A stretch of 64,000 nt of DNA from Bremia lactucae (taxonomy: Eukaryota > Oomycota > Peronosporomycetes > Peronosporales > Peronosporaceae), in assembly GCF_004359215.1 (NCBI RefSeq), contig NC_090612.1, positions 3,301,475 through 3,365,474 on the forward strand. The letters run 5' to 3'. Below the pieces are notes generated by a model that ran no database searches, was not told the DNA's origin, and saw nothing but the letters and a program-made list of their open reading frames with translations. This document shows positions 21,952-31,800 of this stretch, in pieces (position 1 is the first letter of the stretch; each line of letters opens with the position of its first letter). The position numbers and the translations under genes are program-made.

Positions 21952-22560
21952 TCAGTCTCGAGGGTCAAGTCTCGCGACTGACCTCGGATCTCGTTGATGT
22001 CCGAGCGAAGGCTCGTCAGGGTTATGAACGCCTAAAGACTCACTTGAACCTCTCTGAGACGATGATGCTGAGGGATCCGCGTTACTCGCGTGAGGTCCCT
22101 CGCTCTCCAAGTCCTTTTCGTGGTGGTAGGAGGCATCGGGACGATAGCTTTTCGCCTTCACCGTCCCCCTCACCCGAATGACGCTCGACTCACAGTCGGC
22201 ATCACCATCGGTCTCCTTAGACGGATGGGGGTATGTGACCTCATTTAGGTCTACTTACCGTTTCAGACGACTCACGTAAAATACGGGGTGCGTCTTCATA
22301 GACGGGGGAAGGGTGAGCCTATAGTTTAGGTCTCCAACCTCTTTTACCACCGTAAAGGGCCCAATGAAACGCGGTAGCAACTTCGTAGTACCTCCAGGTA
22401 GTACTGAAATTGCATTTTAGGAAGGGTAGCAGTACTTAATAGTACTTTTCACCCACTCTATAGCGTTCATTTTTTTGCGACCATTTCGGTCCGCATATTC
22501 TTCTTGCTTGTCCTGTGCGCTTGCCATCGCCTCGTACTTGAGCGCCATAAACCAGCAGGG
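21952..22560 (-). pseudogene. Integrase C-terminus and linker of element A2
   Basis: Minus-strand fragments match the '[20 protein letters not shown]' module seen intact at 28414-28500 and the linker with 'NPDEPSLGHQRDPRS'. The chromodomain itself is missing because of the deletion at about 21950. Confidence 0.7.
21958..22180 (+). CDS. Antisense coiled-coil and Ser-Pro tail of aORF-A2
   Basis: An open plus-strand segment with 'LTSDLVDVRAKARQGYERLK' and 'LRDPRYSREVPRSPSP', then an Arg/Asp/Ser-Pro-rich tail. It is uninterrupted here, whereas A3 has one stop in the same stretch. The minus strand opposite is the integrase-chromodomain linker (21952-22173), also open. Confidence 0.45.
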
Positions 22561-22805
22561 TTAAGGTCCGAAATTTTTAAGACCTCAGGGACAAACCCTC
22601 CCCATTTGTTCCTTAACTATGAACTTCGGGGTAGCTTAAGAGTCCGCGTCAGTAGGGCATCCCGCCCCTACTGCGCTCCTGCATTTCCCGGCCCCTCAGT
22701 GGTCGATGCAGAACTCATGCGTCTCGCACGCTGGTTCTTGCCATCGCCCTTTGGGTAGGGAGTCCTCTTGCTGGGCATCTTTGCCCCAGCAGGGATTCTG
22801 GCATA

Positions 22806-23117
22806 TCAGCGAGCCATCATATGGCCGCGCTTGCCGCATTTATAGCAAACAACGTCTGCATTGCCCAACTCCATGGGAGTGGCATCTGCTCTCTCGGCTG
22901 ACGGCGGCTTATACCAAGCTGTCGCGGAGGCACTGTTGTAGGATTGCTCCTCAACTAAGGCAATTTGGGTTGCCTCTTCCATCGTCGACGGCACTTTTTT
23001 GAAAAGAGCCTGCCACGATGGGCCATGCCGTAGTCCGTTCAAAAACGTGGGCACCTTAATGTATTCCGGAATCGGACCTACGGTAATGGACGATGATAGC
23101 GAGCGCATCTCTTGCAC
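22806..23117 (-). pseudogene. Gag C-terminal part with CCHC zinc knuckle (family A)
   Basis: The minus-strand 103-aa frame shows 'YIKVPTFLNGLRHGPSWQAL', a typical retrotransposon gag helix, and ends with the zinc knuckle CYKCGKRGHMMAR (C-x2-C-x4-H, last Cys replaced by Arg in the visible frame). It shows that family A has a normal sense-strand gag. The frame is cut on both sides. Confidence 0.75.
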
Positions 23118-23200
23118 ATAATCTTGCAGAGATCACTTTGCCTGTTGCGCTCCAAAGATGCGCTCCTGAAGCAACAATTCGTTGTTCGGCGGCTGGCACA

Positions 23201-23876
23201 TGGCACGGATCTTTGACTTTAAAAAAAATCGCCCATGTAGGAACGCCTTATCGTCCTTCACAAGCGCTGAGTAAGCGCACTCTGCGCAGGTGTGACATGG
23301 CGTACGTAAAGAATACGCGTACTTTGCTTCCCCGCGTGTAAATTCAGTGGAAATTTAGAGCCAGAGAACGCTAGTTGTCCAAGAGATGCCAGTCTTACGC
23401 TGCAGTAAGGATCGAAGCCAATTTGTTTGCCTCTCAACTTCTTGCATAAAAGAAAGTACATCAAGGGTTATTTCAGAGTGGACTAAGCGCTGTCTAATGA
23501 ACAAGCTATTACACTCACATTAGAAAGCAAGCACTTGTAGATGCAACGACCTTGGCACTTTCAGCCGCATATATACCTTCAATATGATCTCCATCATGGG
23601 TTTCATCGTCTTAAATAGCACTGTTACGCAGGCTTATGACAACAGTTTTACTTTTTTATATATCGTATTATTTCCAGCACCTGAAACATACTCTTTTATC
23701 CATAGAAGACATAACTTTTGATCAAGTTTGCTCTACGAGTGCACCTGTTGGCTACGAACATTTGTGATTTGCACGGGCTGTGAAATCTGTGGGCCGTAAA
23801 AAGCTTCACGCACCTATCGACTAGGAAGGAGAATCATTAATTAACTAAATTTGAGCTTGACTTTAGGAAATGATGA
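23201..23876. other. Intergenic stretch before the prolyl-hydroxylase-like gene
   Basis: No gene recognised. Short frames such as 23258-23464 minus have no visible family features. Confidence 0.45.
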
Positions 23877-25453
23877 ATGTCTAGCGCCTTGGTTAGTGCT
23901 TTATGCAAAAAGTATGACGTTAAGCAATCATGGAAGGATCGTGGGCTTCGCATTGCGGATCAGGTTNNNNNNNNNNNNNNNNNNNNNNNNNNNNNNNNNN
24001 NNNNNNNNNNNNNNNNNNNNNNNNNNNNNNNNNNNNNNNNNNNNNNNNNNNNNNNNNNNNNNNNNNAAAAGCAATTGCATGCGAGTCGCTAAATGACTGG
24101 CGCAACGCAATTGCCGCATATGAACAAATTTTGCGGTTAGCAGAAGTTCAATCGTCTTCAGAGGCAACAAAAGCGGCAGAGAGAGTCAAAGTTTTGAAAA
24201 AAAAGATTGGAACACAAAATATCGTAAGGAAGGGGTTTCTAACGGGTGAAGTGAAGGGCTCTTTATATTCTGAAAAGGAGGGTATGGATCAAGATGCAAC
24301 TTGGCGGTCATGGAAATTGATGCTAAGTAAGTTACTTGACGGTTGTAATAAGCGAGGAAAAAATAGTTGTGGAGAAAGTGTGGTTCTTAATGACGGCATA
24401 TTTGCTAAATTGTTGCAAGAAGATGAATTTCAACGGCTGATATATCCAGGTATTCCGAAAGAGCAACTTGTTTATGCACCTAAAAATTTGCAAATGTTAC
24501 TCGAAGACCCGTGGTATGAACAAGAATTGTTGACTTTGATGCCAAAAGTCCAAGCAAAAGCGGCAAGTGTGTTGATAAACGTGAAGAAAAAGGGGGCAGA
24601 TCAGGGCGATGTCATGGACATGGCAACCGAACGCATGTTCATGCCACAGGTGCTACAGGAAGCTTTTGGTCGAGAAGTGCTTGCGATGGTGCATCGCGTA
24701 AATCATCAGAAGCATGTCCAACTAGCAAATGATACTCGATTGCTAGCGGACATAAACTCCGACTTTGCGTCATGGGATCAATTAAATGAAACTTTTGTCG
24801 ACGAGTTGCTTAATGATCAGGGTAACGAGCGTGGAGTTGCCGTGATGGATAATTTTATGGGCAACGAATGGACCCAATTGCTTTTGAACGATGTGACAAG
24901 AATGGCCAAAAATGGGTTGTTTATGTCACCAGTACCCAATATCGGTGCAGTACGTCGGCAAACAGTTGGCAGTGAAACTGTGGCAGGTGCAAAGTTATGT
25001 TTTGTAGAGCTTCAGGACTGTAAGATCGAGTATCCTGCATTAGCTGAGCTGATCGAAAAATTGCATGCGCTTCCGTACGAGATCAATAAAAAGCGTCCAA
25101 CAAAAGCCAAGCTCTGTGCCCAATTTGGGCATTCTACAGCTATTCAGTACCTGCCGTCGGGGCACATGCAGCCATTGCGGTTGGATTGTGGTACTGGCGA
25201 TAAGGATAATGGGGTAAAAATCACGTGCATTTATTTTTTTAATCAGATTGCGGCAGAAAAAACGAGTATACTCCGATTGCAAATGAATGCAGTTAAAAAT
25301 GCATCTGTCAGGGACATTATTCCTAAAGCTGATTGCCTTGTTGCATTTCAAAGTCAATCCGTACTTAACGAGATCACGGTGGTGCCAGATGGTGAAGATC
25401 TTTTCTACCTTTCGTTTTGGATCCACGGCAGAGCAATCGTAATGACAAAATAG
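23877..25453 (+). CDS. TPR and prolyl-4-hydroxylase-like protein, gap-interrupted, probable pseudo-enzyme
   Basis: The start is ATG 23877 (MSSALVSALCKKYDVKQSW). The reading resumes after a 100-N gap as KAIACESLNDWRNAIAAYEQ, a tetratricopeptide-like helix pair, and runs to 25453. The C-terminal 110 residues resemble the double-stranded beta-helix of EGLN/PHD-type 2-oxoglutarate oxygenases: 'HSTAIQYLPSGHMQPLRLD', 'GVKITCIYFFN', 'LFYLSFWIHG'. The iron and 2-oxoglutarate ligands are absent. HxD reads Arg-Leu-Asp (25178-25186), the distal His position reads Asn in LNEI (25367-25369), and the Arg that binds 2-oxoglutarate is not seen. The fold may thus serve binding rather than hydroxylation. Exon structure across the gap is unknown. 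Family assignment is by motif reading only. Confidence 0.65.
23967..24066. other. Assembly gap (100 N)
   Basis: Exactly 100 N inside a gene, so a placeholder of unknown true length. The frame cannot be carried across it. Confidence 0.95.
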
Positions 25454-26205
25454 CCGCTTAAAGAGTCTGACGTGCTCTAGTATACTATGTATACTCGGCT
25501 GGCATGTCTGATCGATACTAGGTTATATTAAAGCGTGTAAACATAAAAAAATGTAAACTTTGTGCTCACGCTTTAAGCTTTTGTTTTGATGAATCATTGG
25601 ATGTCGAAAATCTAGATGTATCATTGTAGGAAATTGTACTGTGAAAACGCGATAGTCTAGCGCTCTCTCTACACGCACCGACATAACTATGCAAATGGGC
25701 ATGACTCGAATGGGGTACTCCAAGAGATTCTTTGCGCATCATTCAACTAAATTACTCGCACCGTAATCACACTATTCAGAATTATCTTTGGACAACATTT
25801 AATTGCGCCGTAAAAAAAATAGATTTGGACCAAATTAATTAACAGAACTTCAACTTCAAATCTATTTCCTCGGCCATGTCCATTTCCTTTATCCAGAATA
25901 GTCAGAACACAATTAAAACTTGCTTTAAGGAGGTTCACGCTACCACCTTCTCTGTTGCTTAAGGTCTTGTAAATTTACTGTCGCTGGCTAACCCTCAGCA
26001 AAGCTCAGCTCTAATTACTCGGTCGCTCACTGGAAGCCGCTAAGGAAAGTGACCAAAGAGCTGTATGCCGGCAGAGCCAATTGTTGAGCATGCATACGTT
26101 TACAATTATTATTTTCCCGTCATGGTAAAACTGGGCCAAGTGGACTATGTCCAAGAACTTGCGATTTCTTTTTGATGCCGTGCAGCTTATACCATTTACA
26201 TAAAG
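25454..26205. other. Intergenic stretch
   Basis: AT-rich; no gene or repeat seen. Short minus frames (25523-25723, 25747-25938) are featureless. Confidence 0.5.
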
Positions 26206-26742
26206 TGTAGGCGGGCACGTCGTAATGCGGCCACACTCTACTTAGACACACACCCTAGCACAGCGAGGAAGCGGTTTAACCTGCTTCTCTTGCGTGCAGA
26301 GAGGTAGTTGTGGTGGGCGCGTTAGCGACCTCACCTAACACACTAAGTACTTTTATTAAGAGTCGTCACGGGAGCGGTAAAAAAATCCGGCTCCTCGTGC
26401 GCACTTATCAAGTAGGTAGAATTTTCAGACAGATTTATATTTAATCGCATTAAATATAAATATTTATTTTTACCAATAAAAATGTCATCTCTATAGATAA
26501 CACTTAATATGTATTGCGAGCGTATCTTTCTAGATACCTCGCGTAACGGATGACGCTAGGCGTCATCTCTCCTAATGTGAATGCACCCATGTGCATCACA
26601 TACACAAGGGTTGGTCACAAATGTGAACCACACCCGAGTGCTGGGTCTAATCACTATTATTTAGTAATTGACCATTCCCTTAAAAAGACTTAGTGTTTTA
26701 AACGGGGACTGTGTAACATTAGGGCAACTTGATCCTGTTACA
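26206..26742 (-). repeat. LTR-A (3' LTR of A3)
   Basis: Plus-strand ends TGTAGGCGGGCACGTCG and TTGATCCTGTTACA, 537 bases; CCATCCCCCCATTTA beside it is the minus-strand polypurine tract. Hairpins are visible at 26516-26542 and next to it (GATGACGC/GCGTCATC). Confidence 0.9.
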
Positions 26743-27000
26743 CCATCCCCCCATTTAGAACGAATTTACATTTTTAAATTCGTCAAAGAGGAGAGAGGAA
26801 CTGCGAGCAGCTTTACGCACCGCTAGTTCACTCAATCATTCTAGCGCACGTGTTTCCATACACGGCGCCCAAGATGCCACCTAAATGGGGCCACGTTGAT
26901 GGGTCGTCTGCGAAGACGCCCACTCAACCTCAAACTAATCGCACGCGCCGCGTTGATTCGCCGGCTGCGTCTAATTCTCGTTAACATGGCTAAAGGATCG

Positions 27001-27679
27001 ATCCCACTTTAATAGTGAGGATGCTGATCCGTCGCTCATTGTCGACTACAATGAGTTGACAACGTTGCCGTCACCACATAGTAGTGATGCGGATAACGAG
27101 CTCATGAGGAAGGATGATGGCACATTATTGCACATCCAAACTTCTCTCATGGCTCACAACATGGAGACAGCAGCATTTACGAATGCTGTCTCGTCGTCTG
27201 CGCAGAAAAGCGCAGCGACAGGTAATGAGAGCGCTGCCCATAAAGGTGCAGCCGCTTCTCCGTTGGGTATAATTACAAAGCCTTATGCTCAGACCATAGT
27301 CCATTATGGCTATGACATAAAGGATTCGGAGCTTAAAGCTCCGCCGACGACACGTGAACGTGCTCAGCCGGTGTCACAAGCCAGTCATTCAGAACGTGGC
27401 TATGTGAAGGGTGGCATACCCAAGATGCCCTCTCCATCTAAATGTCCTCGTTTAAACGGACCAAGAGCGTCGCTCCTAGAGCGCGCTCGTGTAGACGCAC
27501 ATAATTATTATGGCGTCTTTCAATCACGGAGGGCTCAGGGAAAATCGCTTGGGCGTATTTTCCCGATCCCGGTCGTGTTGCGTTCAAATGAAACGCCCGA
27601 CCAATACGAGGCGGAATTCCTGCGCCGCATTCATCGGCATTCCGATGCGATGAAACAACGGTGCAGCGATTTAACTTAG
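27001..27679 (+). CDS. Antisense ORF (aORF-A3), N-terminal part
   Basis: Open plus-strand frame from about 27001, longest Met/TTG-started part 207 aa from 27056. It has DADPSLIVDYNE, then 'LMRKDDGTLLHIQTSLMAHN', an Ala-rich stretch, 'KMPSPSKCPRLNGPRASLLE' and a basic end 'SRRAQGKSLGRIFPIPVVLR' followed by 'RSNETPDQYEAEFLRRIHRH'. A1 has the same end. No signal peptide or membrane segment. The frame points from the 3' LTR back into the element, opposite to pol. Function unknown. Confidence 0.55.
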
Positions 27680-27761
27680 CCCACTTGCGTGTGAAAAAAT
27701 CATGGGCGGTACTCTACCCCTGTTTCTTCTCACAACGCTAGTTCTGCTAGTCCATTTGAGA

Positions 27762-28292
27762 CTATTGAAGAGGCCTCAGCTGGTGCTCCTTTTCATAGGC
27801 AGCCACCAAGCCGGGCACATCAATACGTAGGGTATTGATCAATTCCCAAGAGTCAGAACTCTTCGGGTAACCTTTCCATTGGACGAGGATATGATACCCT
27901 TGCCTCACGGAGCGATGGGCAAGCAACCTTCCAACAAGAAAGCTTTGATTCCCACCCGCATCCGTCAGTGCAGGAGGCGCCCAATAGGAGTGGCGATCTC
28001 GCCCAACTACTCGAGGCTGCCTTACCTTCGCTCGTTCAGTCACAGGTGTTAAGCGCTGCTGAACGACGTATTGCGGATCTCGAGGGTCAAGTCTTACGAC
28101 TAACCTCGGATCTCGTTGATGTCTGAGCGAAGGCTCGTCAGGGTTCTGAACGCCTGAAGACTCGCTTGGACCTTTTTGAACGGATAATGCTGAGGGATCC
28201 GCGTTACTCGCGTGATGTCCCTCGCTCTCCAAGTCCTGTTCGTGGAGGGAGGAATCGATCCGATAGCTTTTCGACTTCACCGTCCCCCTCAT
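27762..28292 (-). pseudogene. Integrase linker and chromodomain of element A3
   Basis: An uninterrupted 176-codon minus frame. The linker has 'NPDEPSLRHQRDPRLVVRLD'; the chromodomain has 'QSFLVGRLLAHRSVRQGYH', 'ILVQWKGYPKSSDSWELI' and ends 'AAYEKEHQLRP'. The WKGYP and DSWE motifs are complete, so this chromodomain may still fold. It is the C-terminal end of pol and should tether integrase to chromatin. The whole segment is overlapped by the plus-strand antisense frame. Confidence 0.85.
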
Positions 28293-28360
28293 CCGAACAA
28301 CGCTCGACTCACAGTCGGCGTCACCATCGGTCTCCTTAGCCTAATGGGGATATGTGACCT
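28050..28360 (+). CDS. Antisense coiled-coil and Arg/Ser-rich tail of aORF-A3
   Basis: Plus-strand reading: 'SAAERRIADLEGQVLRLTSD', one stop at the codon that is Arg in A2, 'AKARQGSERLKTRLDL', 'LRDPRYSRDVPRSPSP', then a tail rich in Arg, Ser and His. It is a heptad-like Leu/Ile pattern followed by an SR-like tail. Between 27680 and 28050 the plus frame is broken but still Ser/Pro/Gln-rich. Confidence 0.45.
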
Positions 28361-28413
28361 TATTTGGGTCTACATACCGTTTCAGACGACCCATGTAAAA
28401 TGCAGGTGCGTCT

Positions 28414-28598
28414 TCATATACGGGGAAGGCTGATCCTATAATTTAGGTCTCCAACCTCTTTTACCACCGTAAAGGGTCCAATGAAACGCGGCAACAACTT
28501 CGTAGTACCTTCAGGTAGTGCAGAAATTGCATTTTTAGGTAGGGTAGCAGTACTTAATAGTACTTTTTCACCCACTCTAAAGCGTTCATTGTTTTTGC
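28414..28598 (-). pseudogene. Integrase C-terminal module of element A3
   Basis: Minus frame '[19 protein letters not shown]', then '[20 protein letters not shown]' and 'YRISLPRI'. This is the standard GPF/V-type module before the linker; the rest of integrase is lost in the gap. Confidence 0.8.
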
Positions 28599-28698
28599 NN
28601 NNNNNNNNNNNNNNNNNNNNNNNNNNNNNNNNNNNNNNNNNNNNNNNNNNNNNNNNNNNNNNNNNNNNNNNNNNNNNNNNNNNNNNNNNNNNNNNNNN
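28599..28698. other. Assembly gap (100 N)
   Basis: Exactly 100 N within repeat sequence. Left is a family A integrase, right is a family B LTR end. Confidence 0.95.
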
Positions 28699-28768
28699 CA
28701 CCACTCACATCTGAAGCAGTGTGAAGTGGACTTGTACTGAAACAGTACAAGTCGCAGTGCCCCGTTAC
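28699..28768 (+). repeat. LTR-B end fragment
   Basis: Seventy bases ending GCAGTGCCCCGTTACA. They appear identical to 39993-40063, which also follows a gap. Confidence 0.8.
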
Positions 28769-29051
28769 ATATAGAGATAACATTTTAATTAATTAAATAG
28801 GTATTTGTATTTAATTCTATAAAATATAAATCAGTCTGAAAACTACTTTCTTGGTAAGTCCGCACGAGGAGACGGATTACCACTCCCGTGACGACACTTA
28901 ACCAGAGTTCTTAGTGTGTTGGGTGAGGTCGCTAACGCGCCCACCACAACTGCCTTTCTGCACGCAAGAGAAGCAGGTTTGACCGCTTCCTCGCTGTGCT
29001 AGGGTGTGTGCCTAAGCAGAGCGTGGCCGCATTTCGACGTGCCTGCCTACA
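28769..29051 (+). repeat. LTR-A fragment (plus orientation)
   Basis: Second half of LTR-A ending GACGTGCCTGCCTACA at 29051; the first half is replaced by the LTR-B fragment at 28768. Confidence 0.8.
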
Positions 29052-29655
29052 ACGAGCGTAGAGTAACGTCATCCGCTTTTTTATACATGGGCGATGCCCA
29101 CGTGGCTCGAAGCCACCACCTTGGATCTAAGTTAGAGATTAATCGCGAGTCGTATGGGCTTGGGATCTCAGCTCATGTCAAACTCACTTTTGTAAAGTTG
29201 TCAATTCTAACGAAGAGATGTCCTATTTTAATTAAGTGCAGGCATATCTAAACGAACACGTAGCTAATGCAATGATAGCTGTAGTCAATAGAGATTTATT
29301 GCTTCGGCAATAAAATACGGTCTATGCATTCGCTTCCGGTGCAGCAAGAAGGGCTTCACCCATCAAAGCTACAAACGATGAGGGATGGCGATTAAAAATG
29401 GCGATTAGGAATGGTGCAGTGCACTATGTAGAAGAGAAAACCTGTTTAAAAAACGAATTACCACAAGAAAATTTATTTTCAAAAATAATTTTAACATCAA
29501 GCAACCAATAATGACAAGCCTTTTTTAGGCAGCGCTTGCACGGAAGTCCACGGACTTGCAATTATGATAGAACACACTATAAAAGTGTCATATCTGATTT
29601 TTTCGCCTCAAGGTGTATGTTGAGTACAAGTATGATTTGCATCGCATATTTCCTT
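29052..29655. other. Intergenic stretch
   Basis: No gene recognised. Two short plus frames lack family features. Confidence 0.5.
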
Positions 29656-29660
29656 CGTAC

Positions 29661-29866
29661 TATTGGTTTCGGATGGACGGTTATGAAACTTTCATCGGAC
29701 AATTTGCTTCGAATGGACCGTTACGAAACCGGCGTTGGTCGCCCACTCTCGCATTTGCACAGATTACGTTTAGCAAGGTTGTTTGTGATAGTGCAAGGCA
29801 TTAAGGTAGGAATTGCAAAATGTAATCACCTCTACTTCTTTTCTTATTTACCTTTTGTGTCTAACA
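29661..29866 (+). repeat. 5' LTR of the Copia element
   Basis: Begins TATTGGTTTCGGATGG and ends TTTTGTGTCTAACA (206 bases). The matching 3' LTR is 193 bases, and the two differ at many positions. The usual TG start is TA in both. Confidence 0.85.
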
Positions 29867-29877
29867 GGTTATGAGCC
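29867..29877 (+). other. Primer-binding site of the Copia element, anticodon-arm type
   Basis: GGTTATGAGCC directly follows the LTR end. It is complementary to GGCTCATAACC, the anticodon arm of initiator tRNA-Met, not to a tRNA 3' end. Drosophila copia is known to use a half-tRNA-iMet primer at the corresponding site. The site contains the ATG of the gag frame (29871). Confidence 0.7.
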
Positions 29878-30670
29878 AAGGCGAAGATGAGGCTGCTGGC
29901 CACGAAGGTCGTCAGCAACCGATGGCAAATGCCGGTCGTGAATCGGCCGACGCTCAAGGAGAGAACGTAGAGGTCAAGGGAGATCAAGGGAATATGCAAC
30001 AGCGGCTGCTTGACCTCCTTGTGGGCCTAAATAAGCGAATTGATCGCATGGAGGTATCACACGAGGAGAAGGAGCGCGTGAATGGCCTCGAGGTCAGCTT
30101 GTTCGGCTCAGTGCCGGGAGGGGCAAGCCTATGAGCAGAGAGGCACTTGACGTAACGCCGCATGGGCATGTGTCTTAAGGGTGTCGCCAAACACGTATTG
30201 TGGCGTGCACCAACGTGGATACGCTGATGCAACTGCCACCGTGGAAATGGCACATGCACCACAGCCGCCGTTACCTCAGTATATTCAGCCACAACCAGCT
30301 TACCAACCGCTAGTGCCACAGCAGTATGCACCCGAAACTCAGTTGGAGCGTGTGCCGGATACTCGTCAGCGGGAGCTGGATATTCGCTCTTTCGACGGTA
30401 AAGAGTTATGTCAAACATTAAAGAGCAGTTTCTTATCCTGGGGTTAAAAGTTTGCTCGACAATACATTTTCTAGAAAGGGCATGCGGCTTTTTGTGGAGT
30501 GAAGACATAAAGGTTGACATTATTGGTCACCAGAAATTTTGGACGAGACGTCGTCAGTATCGTATAGACTGGCAGAATGGATCATGACGTTGTCAGTAAC
30601 GTACAGGCTGGCAAATTAGATGCGCGCAAGTTTCAAGTGTGGAAATACGGGACATCTCAAGGCGTCATGC
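29871..30670 (+). pseudogene. Copia gag remnant
   Basis: Starts MSQGEDEAAGHEGRQQP; a charged helix 'RLLDLLVGLNKRIDRMEVSH' suggests a coiled coil. A stop at about 30132 and later shifts break it. A Gln/Pro-rich piece continues at 30181-30447. At 30629-30670 a zinc knuckle reads S-F-K-C-G-N-T-G-H-L-K-A-S-C, with the first Cys changed to Ser. Confidence 0.7.
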
Positions 30671-30754
30671 CTGATAAGAGAAGAGGATTTTCTTAGTCTT
30701 GAGTAGCTATTTTTTTTCGCACTGGCTATTCAAGGGACAAGCAATGAAAAGGGT

Positions 30755-30994
30755 ATATGGGTGCTAGACACCGGCTCAATTGATCATCTTGTTTACAAGG
30801 TTGACTTGCTGGAGGACGCAGAGGGTTGTGTGATCAAATATGTCACCGCTGATGGAGGAGCACTGCGTATTACGAGTCATTACACTGAATTAATCAGCGT
30901 AACAGTTAAGGAATGGCTGTCAAGATGCGACTACTCGATGGTTATGCAGAGAATTGGAAGGGAATATCATTTCGTACGGTCTACTCGAGGCTAA
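30755..30994 (+). pseudogene. Copia protease remnant
   Basis: WVLDTGSIDHLV contains the aspartic protease active-site triad DTG, followed by 'VTADGGALRITSHYTE'. In this class the protease releases Gag and Pol products. The frame ends at 30992. Confidence 0.75.
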
Positions 30995-31158
30995 CGAATA
31001 TGGTATTACTTATCGCGGGCATCTTCGCGCGGTCGCCGGAATACATGGCGAACCTGCTATTTTTGATGTCGAGACCTACAATAATGTCCTAGTTGTGCGT
31101 GCGCTAGACTAAGATCGTGCAAAGAGTAATGGCGACGTCTTACTGTCCGGTATTGCCC

Positions 31159-31180
31159 AAAAAAAAAAAAAAAAAAAAAA
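31159..31180 (+). repeat. Run of 22 A inside the Copia element
   Basis: A 22-base homopolymer between protease and integrase sequence; no other retrotransposed sequence is attached to it. Confidence 0.9.
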
Positions 31181-31219
31181 CCTAGGCAAAGGTGTCGCAA
31201 GAGCTCAAAAAGGATCATT

Positions 31220-31800
31220 GATGCACTTTAACCGACGTTGGAGACATTGAATTACGACACAATCATGCGCATGGCTAAGGATCTTACTTCTAAAATTGTA
31301 CCTACGAACGTTCAGCGTGCAAATTGCCTAGCTTGCGCGCAAGAAAATAGACTAAGATTTAGCAATCTCGCATCGATACGGGAGGCTACTCGCCGATAGA
31401 CGTCATTGGCGGGGCGATCTGCTCAGATTTAAAAGGGGCCAATGACACCGAAAGATCGCCTTGGTAATCGGTACATGGCTGAATTTCATCGACCATCGCA
31501 CTAATTACTGCAGTGTTTTTCGGACTTAAACCAAGAGTGTTGCAGCTCAAAAGTTTAAGCACTTTATGACTTTCTTCGTGCAACAGTTTTAAGTGTCGGA
31601 TACACGTCCTCAGAACAGACGGAGGCGGCGAGTATCAGACGCTGGATTTGTTTTGCAAGGAAACCGGTATTGCGTACCAAGGATCAAGTTAGTGATGGAA
31701 AGGCCGAAAGAATGCACCGCACTACAATGAACATGTTGCGGAAGAGATATTTGCTAGTGGCTACTTTTGAGGTTTTGGGGGGCGCCGCTAAATAGCCGGC
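31220..31800 (+). pseudogene. Copia integrase remnant
   Basis: Plus-strand fragments include 'YDTIMRMAKDLTSKIVPTN' with 'CLACAQEN' (pre-integrase zinc region) and 'VSDGKAERMHRTTMNMLRKR', which fits the DNGxAERxNRT motif ending in the catalytic Glu of Copia integrase. Stops are frequent. Confidence 0.65.

Larger units (their letters stand above)
20616..23200 (-). mobile_element. Ty3/Gypsy family A element A2 with large internal deletion
   Basis: From right to left on the minus strand: a gag C-terminal part with zinc knuckle (23117-22806), integrase C-terminus and linker (about 22560-21952), a purine tract (21163-21178) and the 3' LTR (20616-21162). Protease, RT, RNase H and most of integrase are missing: gag-like sequence passes into integrase C-terminal sequence near 22.5 kb. 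No 5' LTR was recognised, so the right end is approximate. Confidence 0.75.
26206..28598 (-). mobile_element. Ty3/Gypsy family A element A3, 3' part up to a gap
   Basis: Minus-strand order from right: integrase C-terminus (28598-28414), linker, chromodomain (about 28050-27771), purine tract (26743-26757) and LTR (26206-26742). The rest of the element is lost in the gap at 28599. It is the best preserved family A 3' end in the window. Confidence 0.85.

Noticed and set aside
29984..30520. 178-codon minus frame in the Copia element
   Set aside because: Lies opposite gag, lacks motifs and is not repeated elsewhere in the window, unlike the Gypsy antisense frames.
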